Part shown: positions 53,854-61,626 of the stretch, one piece after another
Position numbering within the stretch: the first letter of the stretch is position 1
Layout of the letters: every line of letters begins with the position of its first letter
Assembly: GCF_001275385.1 (NCBI RefSeq)
Contig: NZ_LGIW01000011.1
Coordinates: 1-64,000 of the forward strand
DNA length: 64,000 nt
Direction of reading: 5' to 3'
Source: Exiguobacterium sp. BMC-KP
GTDB taxonomy: Bacteria; Bacillota; Bacilli; Exiguobacteriales; Exiguobacteriaceae
Position numbers and translations under genes: made by a program
Notes under the pieces: generated by a model
Seen by the model: only the letters and a program-made list of their open reading frames with translations
The model's database searches: none
Told to the model about the DNA's origin: nothing

Positions 53854-54616
53854 TATTAACTTTGAAAAATTTGTTTCGATGCAACATGTAAATGATCTCT
53901 TGAACAAAAACTTTATCGAAAAGTCAGTAATGGATTCGATTGTTGATTTTCATCAAGAGCAATTGTGGTTTCCATACGATATTGTTCGTGAAAAGAACAT
54001 GAATCATTTGATGTTTTCATATTGGGAACAAAATTTGTGTGGAACTGACGTTTCTAACGAATTCGAAACGAATCGAATTTTACTTTCGGACGTAATTAAC
54101 AAAGGTGATACAATCCTCAATTCAACCATTCTCGCACTGAATGAGTCACTGAAGCGATTAGTTTTAGAGACAAAATCTATCCTGCCACTAATTTTAGTGG
54201 GTAATCAGGACCAAGAGTATCCATTAAAGAGTGGATGTTATTTGTTTGTAAGGGACTCCAGTGAATTGATTCCGCTAAGAGAATGGACGGAGATAGATAT
54301 TCGTTTTTTAGAAGAATACAATGTCATATTTGGTGACGGACAAGATATCTCGATTGCCTTAGCGCTCGATTTGCGACGTGCAATCGTCGTTGATGGTGGA
54401 CGGGGTTATAGAAAATCAATTCTTGAGATAGGTAAAGTATCTACTTCGATTGAATACGAACTAAAACAGAGCTCTGTTGAAGGTATAGATGTAAAGCAAA
54501 TTTTGGATTTTGCCGATAATGCTGTCACGAAAGCATGTGGATTGAATCTCAAATTGGCACCAGTGATTTCTATCCAGCATGTGAAGAAGGAAGTGATTGA
54601 ATGTACCATCGATTAG
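53846..54616 (+). CDS. Degenerate SagB-like dehydrogenase (set 2)
   Basis: 256 residues from ATG 53846. Alignable with the set-1 enzyme at LDLRRAIVVDGGRGYRKSIL against IDFRRAITKYKYKGYRHAMI and at the LPLILV strand, but the FMN signature YPSAGALYP is replaced by RLVLETKSI and the Lys-Tyr pair is gone. The reading frame is intact and translationally coupled on both sides, so it is kept by selection and probably acts as a structural partner or pseudoenzyme. It ends 16 bp inside the second YcaO gene. Confidence 0.68.
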   Translation: MNNINFEKFVSMQHVNDLLNKNFIEKSVMDSIVDFHQEQLWFPYDIVREKNMNHLMFSYWEQNLCGTDVSNEFETNRILLSDVINKGDTILNSTILALNESLKRLVLETKSILPLILVGNQDQEYPLKSGCYLFVRDSSELIPLREWTEIDIRFLEEYNVIFGDGQDISIALALDLRRAIVVDGGRGYRKSILEIGKVSTSIEYELKQSSVEGIDVKQILDFADNAVTKACGLNLKLAPVISIQHVKKEVIECTID

Positions 54617-55614
54617 AAAAACATAATCATTTCAACATACCTTCTAATATCTTTTTAGAAAATCCGAACTATCTACTCTATTTTTCACATGGTAATTATC
54701 TCAGGGATGGCCGGATCGGTCCACATTCAGGATTTGCGACTGGAAGTAGCAAGAAAAATACACTGATTAGAACGATTGCGGAGGGTATCGAGAGAAGAGC
54801 AACCATGTTGGGGGGGGGTAGCAAGTCTGATGATGTCATGACTTGGGATATCTTAAATCAAAGAATAAATAAACTGAATTTTGAGAACACTACGTTTAAA
54901 GATTATGAAATCGATACTACTGGTTCAGCTGTCCATACTTCTCAAGACAAAGCAATCTACGGAGCGATAAAAGAGTTATATGAAAAAAATTCTTTGTTTC
55001 TATTTTGGTATGGGAAGGTCGGTCATAAGATAATTTTGGATGAATATGTCGAGAACCCATACTATGAATTTTTTAGGAACTCTGGATATGAAGTATCGGT
55101 ATTTGTAAACGAGTACTTCAGTCCTTTGAAAACTGTTATCGCGATAGCGTATAAATCGGATCATTCTTTCTTTTGCGGATTAGGTACATCGAACTCCTAT
55201 GAGGATGCTGTTATTCACGCGTTGGAAGAAGTTTTTTTGATCGCATCTTTTTACTTCTATAAAAATATACTTCAAAATGATTCAGGCGAAAGCTTTATTC
55301 TTGACCAACCAACGGAAAGTCATATCCATGAATTAAATAAATTAACCTATAAGGAGATTAATGATAGTCGAACTGAATCCATATCGCTAAAGGATTTGGT
55401 TAGCTTGGCTCCTGACTATGTTGAGAGTATAAACGTGATACTGATCCAGCAGAATCTTGTAACGAACTTAGTCTGTATAAAGGTATATATCGAAGGATTG
55501 TTTAATTGTCTACCGAAAAAAAAGAATATCACAGAAAAGTTGCTGATTAACGAGAATACAATAAAGATTACTCCAGAGAAATTAGCATTGTTGCCAGAAT
55601 GTCCAATGTCGTAA
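54601..55614 (+). CDS. YcaO-family protein (set 2)
   Basis: 337 residues from ATG 54601 (AAGGAAG upstream). YcaO signatures: ATGSSKKNTLIRTIAEGIER near 55, SQDKAIYGAIKELYEKNSL near 118, and GTSNSYEDAVIHALEEVF near 195. It ends PECPMS, a partial PxxP-like tail. It is well diverged from the YcaO at 51851. With its own McbB-like and SagB-like partners it would form a second modification complex acting on the same or the other precursor pair. Confidence 0.83.
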   Translation: MYHRLEKHNHFNIPSNIFLENPNYLLYFSHGNYLRDGRIGPHSGFATGSSKKNTLIRTIAEGIERRATMLGGGSKSDDVMTWDILNQRINKLNFENTTFKDYEIDTTGSAVHTSQDKAIYGAIKELYEKNSLFLFWYGKVGHKIILDEYVENPYYEFFRNSGYEVSVFVNEYFSPLKTVIAIAYKSDHSFFCGLGTSNSYEDAVIHALEEVFLIASFYFYKNILQNDSGESFILDQPTESHIHELNKLTYKEINDSRTESISLKDLVSLAPDYVESINVILIQQNLVTNLVCIKVYIEGLFNCLPKKKNITEKLLINENTIKITPEKLALLPECPMS

Positions 55615-55712
55615 ATAAACCCATAAAATTTATTTACTTTTAATTACAAAATTTACTTTTTATGTTATTATTCAGTTGTAACACAAAAAATAAGAAGAGG
55701 AGATGATATGGA

Positions 55713-55976
55713 ATGAAAAAAGACCGTGGTGTAATTGGGTTAAAAGAAATCAATCAATTAACGAGTTCGTCGAATCCCTCAACGAATCAAGTAGATGTTT
55801 CTTCCAAGTATGGTACTAGTAGTAATGATGGTCCTCAACAATCCATGCAGCCAGGTGGTGGTGGTGGTGGAACCGGAGGTGGTCTTGTTGATTTTTGGTA
55901 CCCCAACCCCTCAACTCAGTGTTGGGGTGCTGGCTCGGCAAGTATTAGCAAAACGAAATCTCTAGGGAAAATCTGA
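55713..55976 (+). CDS. TOMM precursor peptide 3
   Basis: 87 residues from ATG 55713 with GAGGAG upstream. Leader start MKKDRGVIGLKEI parallels precursor 4. The hinge KYGTSSNDGPQQSMQPGGGG and a six-Gly run precede a short core WYPNPSTQCWGAGSAS with one Cys. The tail is ISKTKSLGKI. The low Cys content means fewer rings than precursor 2. It sits 99 bp after the last biosynthetic gene. Confidence 0.75.
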   Translation: MKKDRGVIGLKEINQLTSSSNPSTNQVDVSSKYGTSSNDGPQQSMQPGGGGGGTGGGLVDFWYPNPSTQCWGAGSASISKTKSLGKI

Positions 55977-56080
55977 ACTGAGAATACTTAACTTCGGATT
56001 CTTTAAAAGTAATTCAAGGTGTAATTCTATTTCGAATTAACTGAAAAATAAAAAAATATATTAAGAGGAGACCATACATT

Positions 56081-56338
56081 ATGAAATACGATCGCAAGAC
56101 TATTGGTATTAAGGACATCGGTGCTTCGAGCCCGAAAGATGAAAAAAAAGATTCGGAATACGGAACTGGGCCACAAGGTGCGGTCGCTCCACCACCGGGT
56201 TATGGTGGCGGTAGCGGTAATGGTGGTGGTTTCGTTGGAGGAGGAGGAGCAGGCTACGGTGGGGGCGCTGGGGGTGCATGTAACTGTTCAGGGTCGACTA
56301 CGATGAAAAAAGTAGCTGCTCTGAGAACTTCACTTTGA
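56081..56338 (+). CDS. TOMM precursor peptide 4
   Basis: 85 residues from ATG 56081 (AAGAGGAG upstream). Leader MKYDRKTIGIKDIGASSPKD, hinge EYGTGPQGAVAPPPGYGG, then a Gly-rich stretch of about 35 residues leading to ACNCSGSTT with two Cys. The tail MKKVAALRTSL fits the family consensus. The Gly-rich core recalls microcin B17, in which Gly runs separate the azole-forming residues. A terminator follows at 56446. Confidence 0.78.
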   Translation: MKYDRKTIGIKDIGASSPKDEKKDSEYGTGPQGAVAPPPGYGGGSGNGGGFVGGGGAGYGGGAGGACNCSGSTTMKKVAALRTSL

Positions 56339-56752
56339 TTGTCAATCTTGAAATAAAAGAAGTTAGATTTAAATCTGAGTGATATTAATTTAATAAAATA
56401 TCATACTTAGACTTTATGTTTCATCCATAAATGTATAAAAGATAGAATCCCTTCATTCTCAAAATAGACTGAAGGGATTTTACTTTTGTCTTAGAGATGT
56501 AAAGGCAACATTTTAATATCGTCGTTGAGTTGGAGAGTTTGACGACACTATTAGTCTGAGATGATTTCAAGAGAACCTCAGGTAACTATTTGTTATGTGT
56601 TATTCACCAGAAAACATATAGCATTGGAAGATGGTGCCATATTAAAATCACTGGTTAATTGGATGTACCGGTATCACTCGAAAATAATTTCAAGTTGATG
56701 GATGAGAGAATACTTGTTGGTATAGGCATTGGAGAAATTATGCACATATCCT
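56339..56752. other. Non-coding region after the peptide cluster
   Basis: Apart from the terminator at 56446-56487, no gene or clear site is seen. Composition is intermediate between the AT-rich cluster and the next genes. Confidence 0.4.
56446..56487 (+). terminator. Terminator after precursor 4
   Basis: AATCCCTTCA pairs with TGAAGGGATT across a 14-base loop, followed by TTACTTTTG. Confidence 0.75.
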
Positions 56753-57079
56753 CTATGTGACGATTAGTAGGTCGTGATATGAGTGATAAGACTTCAAATA
56801 CGAGTCTTTAGCATCGCTCTTTGAAGTCGGGCAATCACCTTCTGTGATGGGACGGAACAGTCTCGGGGTGGAATAGAGTAGTATGGATTCGAAGAATGAC
56901 AGTAGAATCAAGGAGAATGTGAATCCGAGATCGACCCTCTCGTCGAAGTAGACCACGTTCAATATGAGTAATAAGAATAGATGGATGGGGAAGACGAGTT
57001 TGTACACGGTATGCTCCTTTTCAAGATTTTGTATACACTTCGACGTCGAAATATCTTTCGCAGGACGTGGTTGTTTCAT
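56753..57079 (-). CDS. Small two-helix membrane protein
   Basis: 108 residues. Two hydrophobic segments (LVFPIHLFLLLILNVVYF and FTFSLILLSFFESILLY) at about 28-70 separated by a short charged loop, with polar ends. No motif recognised. Its ATG overlaps the stop of the upstream YolD-like gene as ATGA, so both are under the LexA-like promoter at 57448. The par-operator-like palindrome at 57031 lies inside codons about 8-17 of this gene. It could be an SOS-induced membrane protein. Confidence 0.55.
   Translation of the reverse strand: MKQPRPAKDISTSKCIQNLEKEHTVYKLVFPIHLFLLLILNVVYFDERVDLGFTFSLILLSFFESILLYSTPRLFRPITEGDCPTSKSDAKDSYLKSYHSYHDLLIVT
57031..57056. promoter_or_regulatory. Second copy of the par-operon palindrome
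   Basis: 23 of 26 bases match 4523-4548, including TTGTATACA, TTCGA and GTCGAAAT; the right arm then diverges. A match of this length is unlikely by chance. It sits inside the small membrane-protein gene. It may be an additional partition-complex site on the plasmid, or evidence of shared regulation. Confidence 0.55.
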
Positions 57080-57429
57080 GATATGAGTGGGACGACCGAA
57101 GAGTCCTGATATGATGGATTCTCGTGTACATAACTGTATTCATTCGATAGCGATGAATCCGTATCTCTGATGGTCAACTTATTCTGAAGATAATCAATCC
57201 CTTCGATGTATACACTACTAGAGTGGACTTCAGAGGAATCCAAGTGATGTAACGTCAAAGAAATCCTTTCACGTAGGGCCATGAATAATAGGATGTCAGT
57301 CTGTCCTGGAATCGAGATGAAGGAATGGTTGTTCAGTAAGGTATTGATTGGTTCCATCAATAACGTGAAAGTCGAGCGTTCGTCATGCATGGTAGCAGGA
57401 CGTGCGTCGTCGGAACGAAGATAAATCAT
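57076..57429 (-). CDS. YolD-like small protein, probably SOS-controlled
   Basis: 117 residues from ATG 57429 with AGAAGGAG upstream. Residues about 50-92 (ISLTLHHLDSSEVHSSSVYI, then EGIDYLQNKLTIRD) resemble the beta-sheet pattern of YolD-like proteins, which in Bacilli accompany error-prone polymerases under LexA control. The LexA-like box and promoter lie directly upstream, which supports the reading. No polymerase V-type gene is present in the window. The family call is tentative. Confidence 0.5.
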   Translation of the reverse strand: MIYLRSDDARPATMHDERSTFTLLMEPINTLLNNHSFISIPGQTDILLFMALRERISLTLHHLDSSEVHSSSVYIEGIDYLQNKLTIRDTDSSLSNEYSYVHENPSYQDSSVVPLIS

Positions 57430-57447
57430 GGTAAATCTCCTTCTAAC

Positions 57448-57492
57448 AAGAACTTATGTTCTTATTATGAATCGTGGATTTATTTATTACAA
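57448..57492 (-). promoter_or_regulatory. Minus-strand promoter with LexA-like operator
   Basis: On the minus strand TTGTAA (57492-57487) and CATAAT (57469-57464) are 17 bp apart. The palindrome AAGAACTTATGTTCTT (57448-57463) follows at once, between the -10 box and the ribosome binding site. A repressor here would block initiation. The same 16-bp core is at 2267-2286. Confidence 0.65.
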
Positions 57493-57662
57493 TCCTCTTG
57501 TTTCTAAGGATTGACCTGGTCTGAGGAGAATCATGCTAATTTGTAAGGTTTCACATCCCTGGGATGTTGCTCGTCCAATTCTCATATAGGACACAGTTCT
57601 GTCAGTGAGTGGTACCAAGAAAGCGATGTACTAACATGATGGAGTCGAAGTGCCTCTCCTCT

Positions 57663-58651
57663 TCATCGAGTAAGAATCGTCTGAAGTTCTTGTACGGTGT
57701 AGGGTGGAGATTTTCGATGCAGCATTGCATGACAGTTCGGGCATACCGGGACGAGGTCGTGTTCCGGATTGACGACGTATTCACTCCCGATCGTGTGCAA
57801 GGCTCTTAGATGATGGACGTGGATGAACCCTTTGCACAACGCACCATACCTCTCCTAGTAGTCGAACTTTCAGACGGAGCATCGACATCCGTGCTTGATG
57901 AGACATGCTTCCCAGACCTTCGGGTTACGTTCATAGGCGTTCACCGTGATGCTCTTCTTGGCCATTCGACATATAGTGCATGTTCGTCGAGCTCTTCCGG
58001 CAATCGTACGTCTGGTCGGGGGCGACGTTCTCCTCCGACAAGCCCCAGTGAGCGAGTATGGAGTGGAACGTCGCAGGGTTCAGGGGCATCGAGGTGGCCA
58101 GGAATCCTTCGTATAGATGAGAATCGTATTCCTCTGGTCCTACTTCCTGGTCCACGAGTAGGAAGGGGGCGTCTAATGACGCGTGTATGTAACGGATTGG
58201 TACATGGTAGCGTTCCTACGAGGATGACCCCGTGCTGACCGACCTCGAACCAATCCTTCTGCCACGAGGTGACGGAGAAGCTGTCCGTCTCTCGTCCATC
58301 GCGAAAGAAGTCGTCCACTGCCCATATGTTCGGATTGCAGAAGAAGGTCCAGTACTCGGTCGAGAGGGTCTTCTCTTGCTTGATGCGCCCCTCCTCCTTC
58401 CAACGACGCATCTTTTCCCGACGTCTGCTCTTGTCGGTCGTGAAATGGAAGGTCTCTCCCGACCATTCCCATGATTCTCCGAGATGGATGCCCTTCTCGA
58501 TGATGGAGTGGGATGACCGATGGTCCTGATCGGTATACGAACTTAACCATTCTGCTGCGGCTTTGATGCTCGGATGTTCTTCTAGTTCTTGTCCGTCCTT
58601 GAAGATGATGACGGGACTCATTCGTCGATTGGTCGCTATGGGTAATCGCAA
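57663..58651 (-). pseudogene. Decayed HNH endonuclease gene with EVE-like domain
   Basis: Read on the minus strand, an N-terminal segment (SIKAAAEWL region, then TEYWTFFCNPNIWAVDDFF, an EVE/PUA-like pattern) is intact from about 58621 to about 58205. The frame then shifts to one continuing RYIHASLDAPFLLVDQEVG to about 57990, and shifts again into the HNH domain: SITVNAYERNPKVWEACL, YGALCKGFIHVHHL and DLVPVCPNCHAMLH. This last part has TGA at 57870-57872 where a zinc-ligand Cys is expected and TAG at 57855-57857. With two frameshifts and two nonsense codons it is non-functional. The intact ancestor would be a modification-sensing HNH nuclease of about 320 residues. Confidence 0.75.
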
Positions 58652-58918
58652 TTCGGGAGACCCCTTTCATGTTAGATGGCATGACCATGACGACGTCATG
58701 ATGATGGCTTGGAGATTGAGAGAAGATGTTGGATTGACTTCATGGGGTCGTTGTACCGGATGAAGACACGGCAGGCGGATCCGTCCGAAGGATTCGTCGC
58801 GGATGGATGAATCGATGACGCCCCAAGATGCTCCGGCATGACATTGGATATGTTTGGCTGATACATGTCATAATAGTCAATAACATACAAAAATCTGACG
58901 TCGGTAGAGGTGGGTCAC

Positions 58919-59506
58919 GTGTCACACTTTCAATATTATCCTAAGAATCAACGAATCACGAGTCATCTGAATGCAGTGGTGGAGGTCTTCGGACGTATGG
59001 AGGACCACATCTCCGATGAGAAAAGGACATACAAGAGCAATGACATACTCGAAATCTGTAGACCTGGTCTAGAAGAGATCGGATACCTCGTGGAGGACAT
59101 GCGCAGGGGGAAGGACAAGTACATCGAGGTACCGGTCTTGTTCGGGCGTAACAACCAGCTCGAGAAATCCTTCCGGGCCGACGCCTTCAACGACGTGGAA
59201 AAGTCCGTCATCGAGGTCGAGGCAGGCCGGGGCGTGTTGAACAATCAATTCCTGAAAGATCTGTTCCAGGCCTGCATGATGCAGGACGTCGACTACCTCG
59301 CGATAGGTGTCCTGTTCGAGTACAGGACCAAGAAGTCCAATGGTGACTACAAGGTGAACCGGGACTTCGAGACCGTCTGTAAGTTTTTCGATGCGCTCTA
59401 CTCCAGTGACCGCCTACGACTTCCCTTGAAGGGTGTCCTGATCATCGGGTATGAGACGCCTAACCTACAGGCGACCGGACCAGTGTTCGTCGACGAAATC
59501 GAATGA
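58919..59506 (+). CDS. PD-(D/E)xK-like putative restriction endonuclease
   Basis: 195 residues from GTG 58919 with GAGGTGG 6 bases upstream. SFRADAFND near 93 and SVIEVEAGRGVLNNQFLKDL near 103 fit the core of a PD-(D/E)xK nuclease (Asp, then Glu-x-Glu in place of Glu-x-Lys), followed by an aliphatic strand DYLAIGVLF. The size suits a compact type II-like enzyme. No methylase is adjacent. The next gene starts 16 bp downstream and is probably its partner. The nuclease assignment is inference from the motif. Confidence 0.6.
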   Translation: MSHFQYYPKNQRITSHLNAVVEVFGRMEDHISDEKRTYKSNDILEICRPGLEEIGYLVEDMRRGKDKYIEVPVLFGRNNQLEKSFRADAFNDVEKSVIEVEAGRGVLNNQFLKDLFQACMMQDVDYLAIGVLFEYRTKKSNGDYKVNRDFETVCKFFDALYSSDRLRLPLKGVLIIGYETPNLQATGPVFVDEIE

Positions 59507-59522
59507 GGAAGGAGATGGAACG

Positions 59523-60413
59523 ATGTACGAACGCTATGCGCGAATCATCAGCGAGCTCCACGAGGACTTCGCCTGGGTGGTGAACCAGGAATTTCCGGCG
59601 TCCGTGTCTATGGGGGACCTTCGATTCAATGAAAGGGCGTTCCAGAGTATCCACGAAGGAAGTGTCAGGATCGTTGAAAATCCCCCGCGGTACGGAATGA
59701 AGTCGTTCACTGTGCGGAGGGTGATCCATCGGAGTGCGTGTCATGGTGAATTTTCAATCATCTACAGGTCCTATGGCGGATTAGTGGCAAGGAGAGCCTT
59801 GAAAAAATATAGGGATCCCGAGTATCGATATGACAAGGATGATTTACGTACACATGGGGTGTTTGATTTTTATCTCGAGGCAGGAAGCCGCTATCGGACG
59901 CTATACGGCGGCGATGCGACACATTACAATGTCCTGAATGACCTATTCAGATACGCGACGTACGCACAATGCTCGGATGTCTATCGGGGGATTGAAATCG
60001 ATCATCGGAACTTGAATGAGGATCAATCGGATGCATTGGTGGTGCTATCATGGTTGTTCTTCGAACAGGAATTGAACTATGGCGGTCTGTCGTTCCAACA
60101 ATTCAGTAACTTCAATCGGAACCTTGGGTTCAGACCGAGGGACATGCTCATGGGATTCGTGAGCATGATGTATCATGATTATAGGACCTATCAAGCCTAT
60201 CCTTACTGGGGTTATAACAATAATCGGGAACGGACGTCACCTCATTTCGGTAAAAGCAAGTTCCGAGGATTGGATGATTTATATAAGCAATATTTCATCC
60301 GATTACAAGGTGATTTGGATAAGTGGCCGTCCTTGTTCTGTAACCAGGACATAGTACGCTATTTTCACGGGCTTACTGACCGGACCGGTGTCAATCCAAG
60401 ATTTGTCCGATGA
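59523..60413 (+). CDS. Unknown protein paired with the PD-(D/E)xK-like gene
   Basis: 296 residues from ATG 59523 with GGAAGGAG upstream. Rich in aromatic and Arg residues (for example YWGYNNNRERTSPHFGKSKF), soluble, no signal peptide. No family or catalytic motif was recognised. The tight spacing with the upstream gene suggests one operon, perhaps a two-subunit restriction or defence unit. Confidence 0.6.
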   Translation: MYERYARIISELHEDFAWVVNQEFPASVSMGDLRFNERAFQSIHEGSVRIVENPPRYGMKSFTVRRVIHRSACHGEFSIIYRSYGGLVARRALKKYRDPEYRYDKDDLRTHGVFDFYLEAGSRYRTLYGGDATHYNVLNDLFRYATYAQCSDVYRGIEIDHRNLNEDQSDALVVLSWLFFEQELNYGGLSFQQFSNFNRNLGFRPRDMLMGFVSMMYHDYRTYQAYPYWGYNNNRERTSPHFGKSKFRGLDDLYKQYFIRLQGDLDKWPSLFCNQDIVRYFHGLTDRTGVNPRFVR

Positions 60414-60930
60414 ATATTTCTCGTATGGGGGGCGGTTTTACGAAGTGCTGTCTTATTTGAATATACGGATGATAGGGCAAAGGTAGCGTGAGATATTAGA
60501 GGATGTATCGTTGAAGCTATGAGAATTGGAACGCGAACCGATGTCAGTAAGATGGATTAAATCTTTGTATTTCAATCATTTGGAATCAAACGAAAACTTC
60601 CAGACTTCTGCAGGTTAAGGGAGAATCCTTAAGCGAAATGAGGGATGAATCTCTCCCTCTCCTCTCAAATGAATTATCTTCGAAGAGGGAAAAACTATGA
60701 TGAAGCATAGAGATTTAAAATCAAGGATGTATCCGATGAAAGGATAGGGGATGCTGATTTACAATGTGTTTGTGCTTTCTTATTTCGTCTCCAACAATTT
60801 CTAGGCAGAGCATCGGCATACGTGTTCAGATGGTGTCCATACATCAGTATAGAGCTCAGATTCCTGTACGAAACCGAGCCATTACTAATCGATTGATATG
60901 AACGAGAAAATCTTAAAAGGGAGAAATCGT
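60414..60930. other. Non-coding region
   Basis: No credible gene in about 515 bp. A GGGAGA/TCTCCC inverted repeat at about 60618-60660 could be a weak terminator. AT content rises toward the transferase gene. Confidence 0.4.
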
Positions 60931-61620
60931 ATGTTTCGTGTATACAGTCTTTTTATTGATGATTTTGAATCAACTAAAATCACCGACGATTTAATACTCT
61001 TACTTAGTAAAGATAGAAGGAACAAGATTGCGAAGTTGAGAAGAAACGATGATAGAATACGTAGCCTGTATAGTGAGCTGTTTATAAAATATGTGTTGCA
61101 CAAGGAATTCGGTTTAGTATCTAAAGATATCCAGTTCACAAGAGATCAGTTCTCGAAACCTCTTTTAGAAGGATATGATAATATCCATTTCAACCTCAGT
61201 CATTCAGGAAACTGGATCGTATGTGCAGTGAGTGACTTGCCGATAGGTATAGATATTGAAAAAATAGAGTCAGGAGATAATCGTTTCATAGAAGAGGTTC
61301 TACATCATAAAGAAATCGAATATCTAACACGCTTTGAAGGCAATGAAAAAAACACCAAGTATTATACACTTTGGTGTTTGAAAGAAGCATATGGGAAGTA
61401 TATGGGTGTAGGTTTAAATTATGAGTATCAGAAAAACTTATTCGAAGAGTCACTTCAAGGATGGGTTTTAAAACCGCAGCAGAGTGATGCAAATGAGTCG
61501 CTGTATTTCCAAGTAAATCGACTACCTGGTGATTATCTTATAGCAGTGTGTACTCCATATAGTAATTTGATGACTATTAAACAAGTTGACCATCGAGAAA
61601 TTATCGACTTCACTCTCTAA
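60931..61620 (+). CDS. Sfp-type 4'-phosphopantetheinyl transferase
   Basis: 229 residues from ATG 60931 (AAAAGGGAG upstream); an in-frame ATG at 60898 has no site. Family motifs in order: RNKIAKLRRNDD near 35, FNLSHSGNWIVCAVSD near 85-100, GIDIEKIE near 108 with the Mg-binding Asp/Glu, and LWCLKEAYGKYMG near 150. It transfers phosphopantetheine from CoA to carrier proteins of NRPS, PKS or siderophore pathways. No carrier protein or synthetase gene is in the window. It is AT-rich like the peptide cluster 5 kb away. It may act on a chromosomal partner or on a gene beyond the window. Confidence 0.85.
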   Translation: MFRVYSLFIDDFESTKITDDLILLLSKDRRNKIAKLRRNDDRIRSLYSELFIKYVLHKEFGLVSKDIQFTRDQFSKPLLEGYDNIHFNLSHSGNWIVCAVSDLPIGIDIEKIESGDNRFIEEVLHHKEIEYLTRFEGNEKNTKYYTLWCLKEAYGKYMGVGLNYEYQKNLFEESLQGWVLKPQQSDANESLYFQVNRLPGDYLIAVCTPYSNLMTIKQVDHREIIDFTL

Positions 61621-61626
61621 GTGATG

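Noticed and set aside
57602-58688. Several short minus- and plus-strand genes in this stretch
   Set aside because: They are pieces or shadows of one broken EVE-HNH gene, whose conserved motifs run through three frames.
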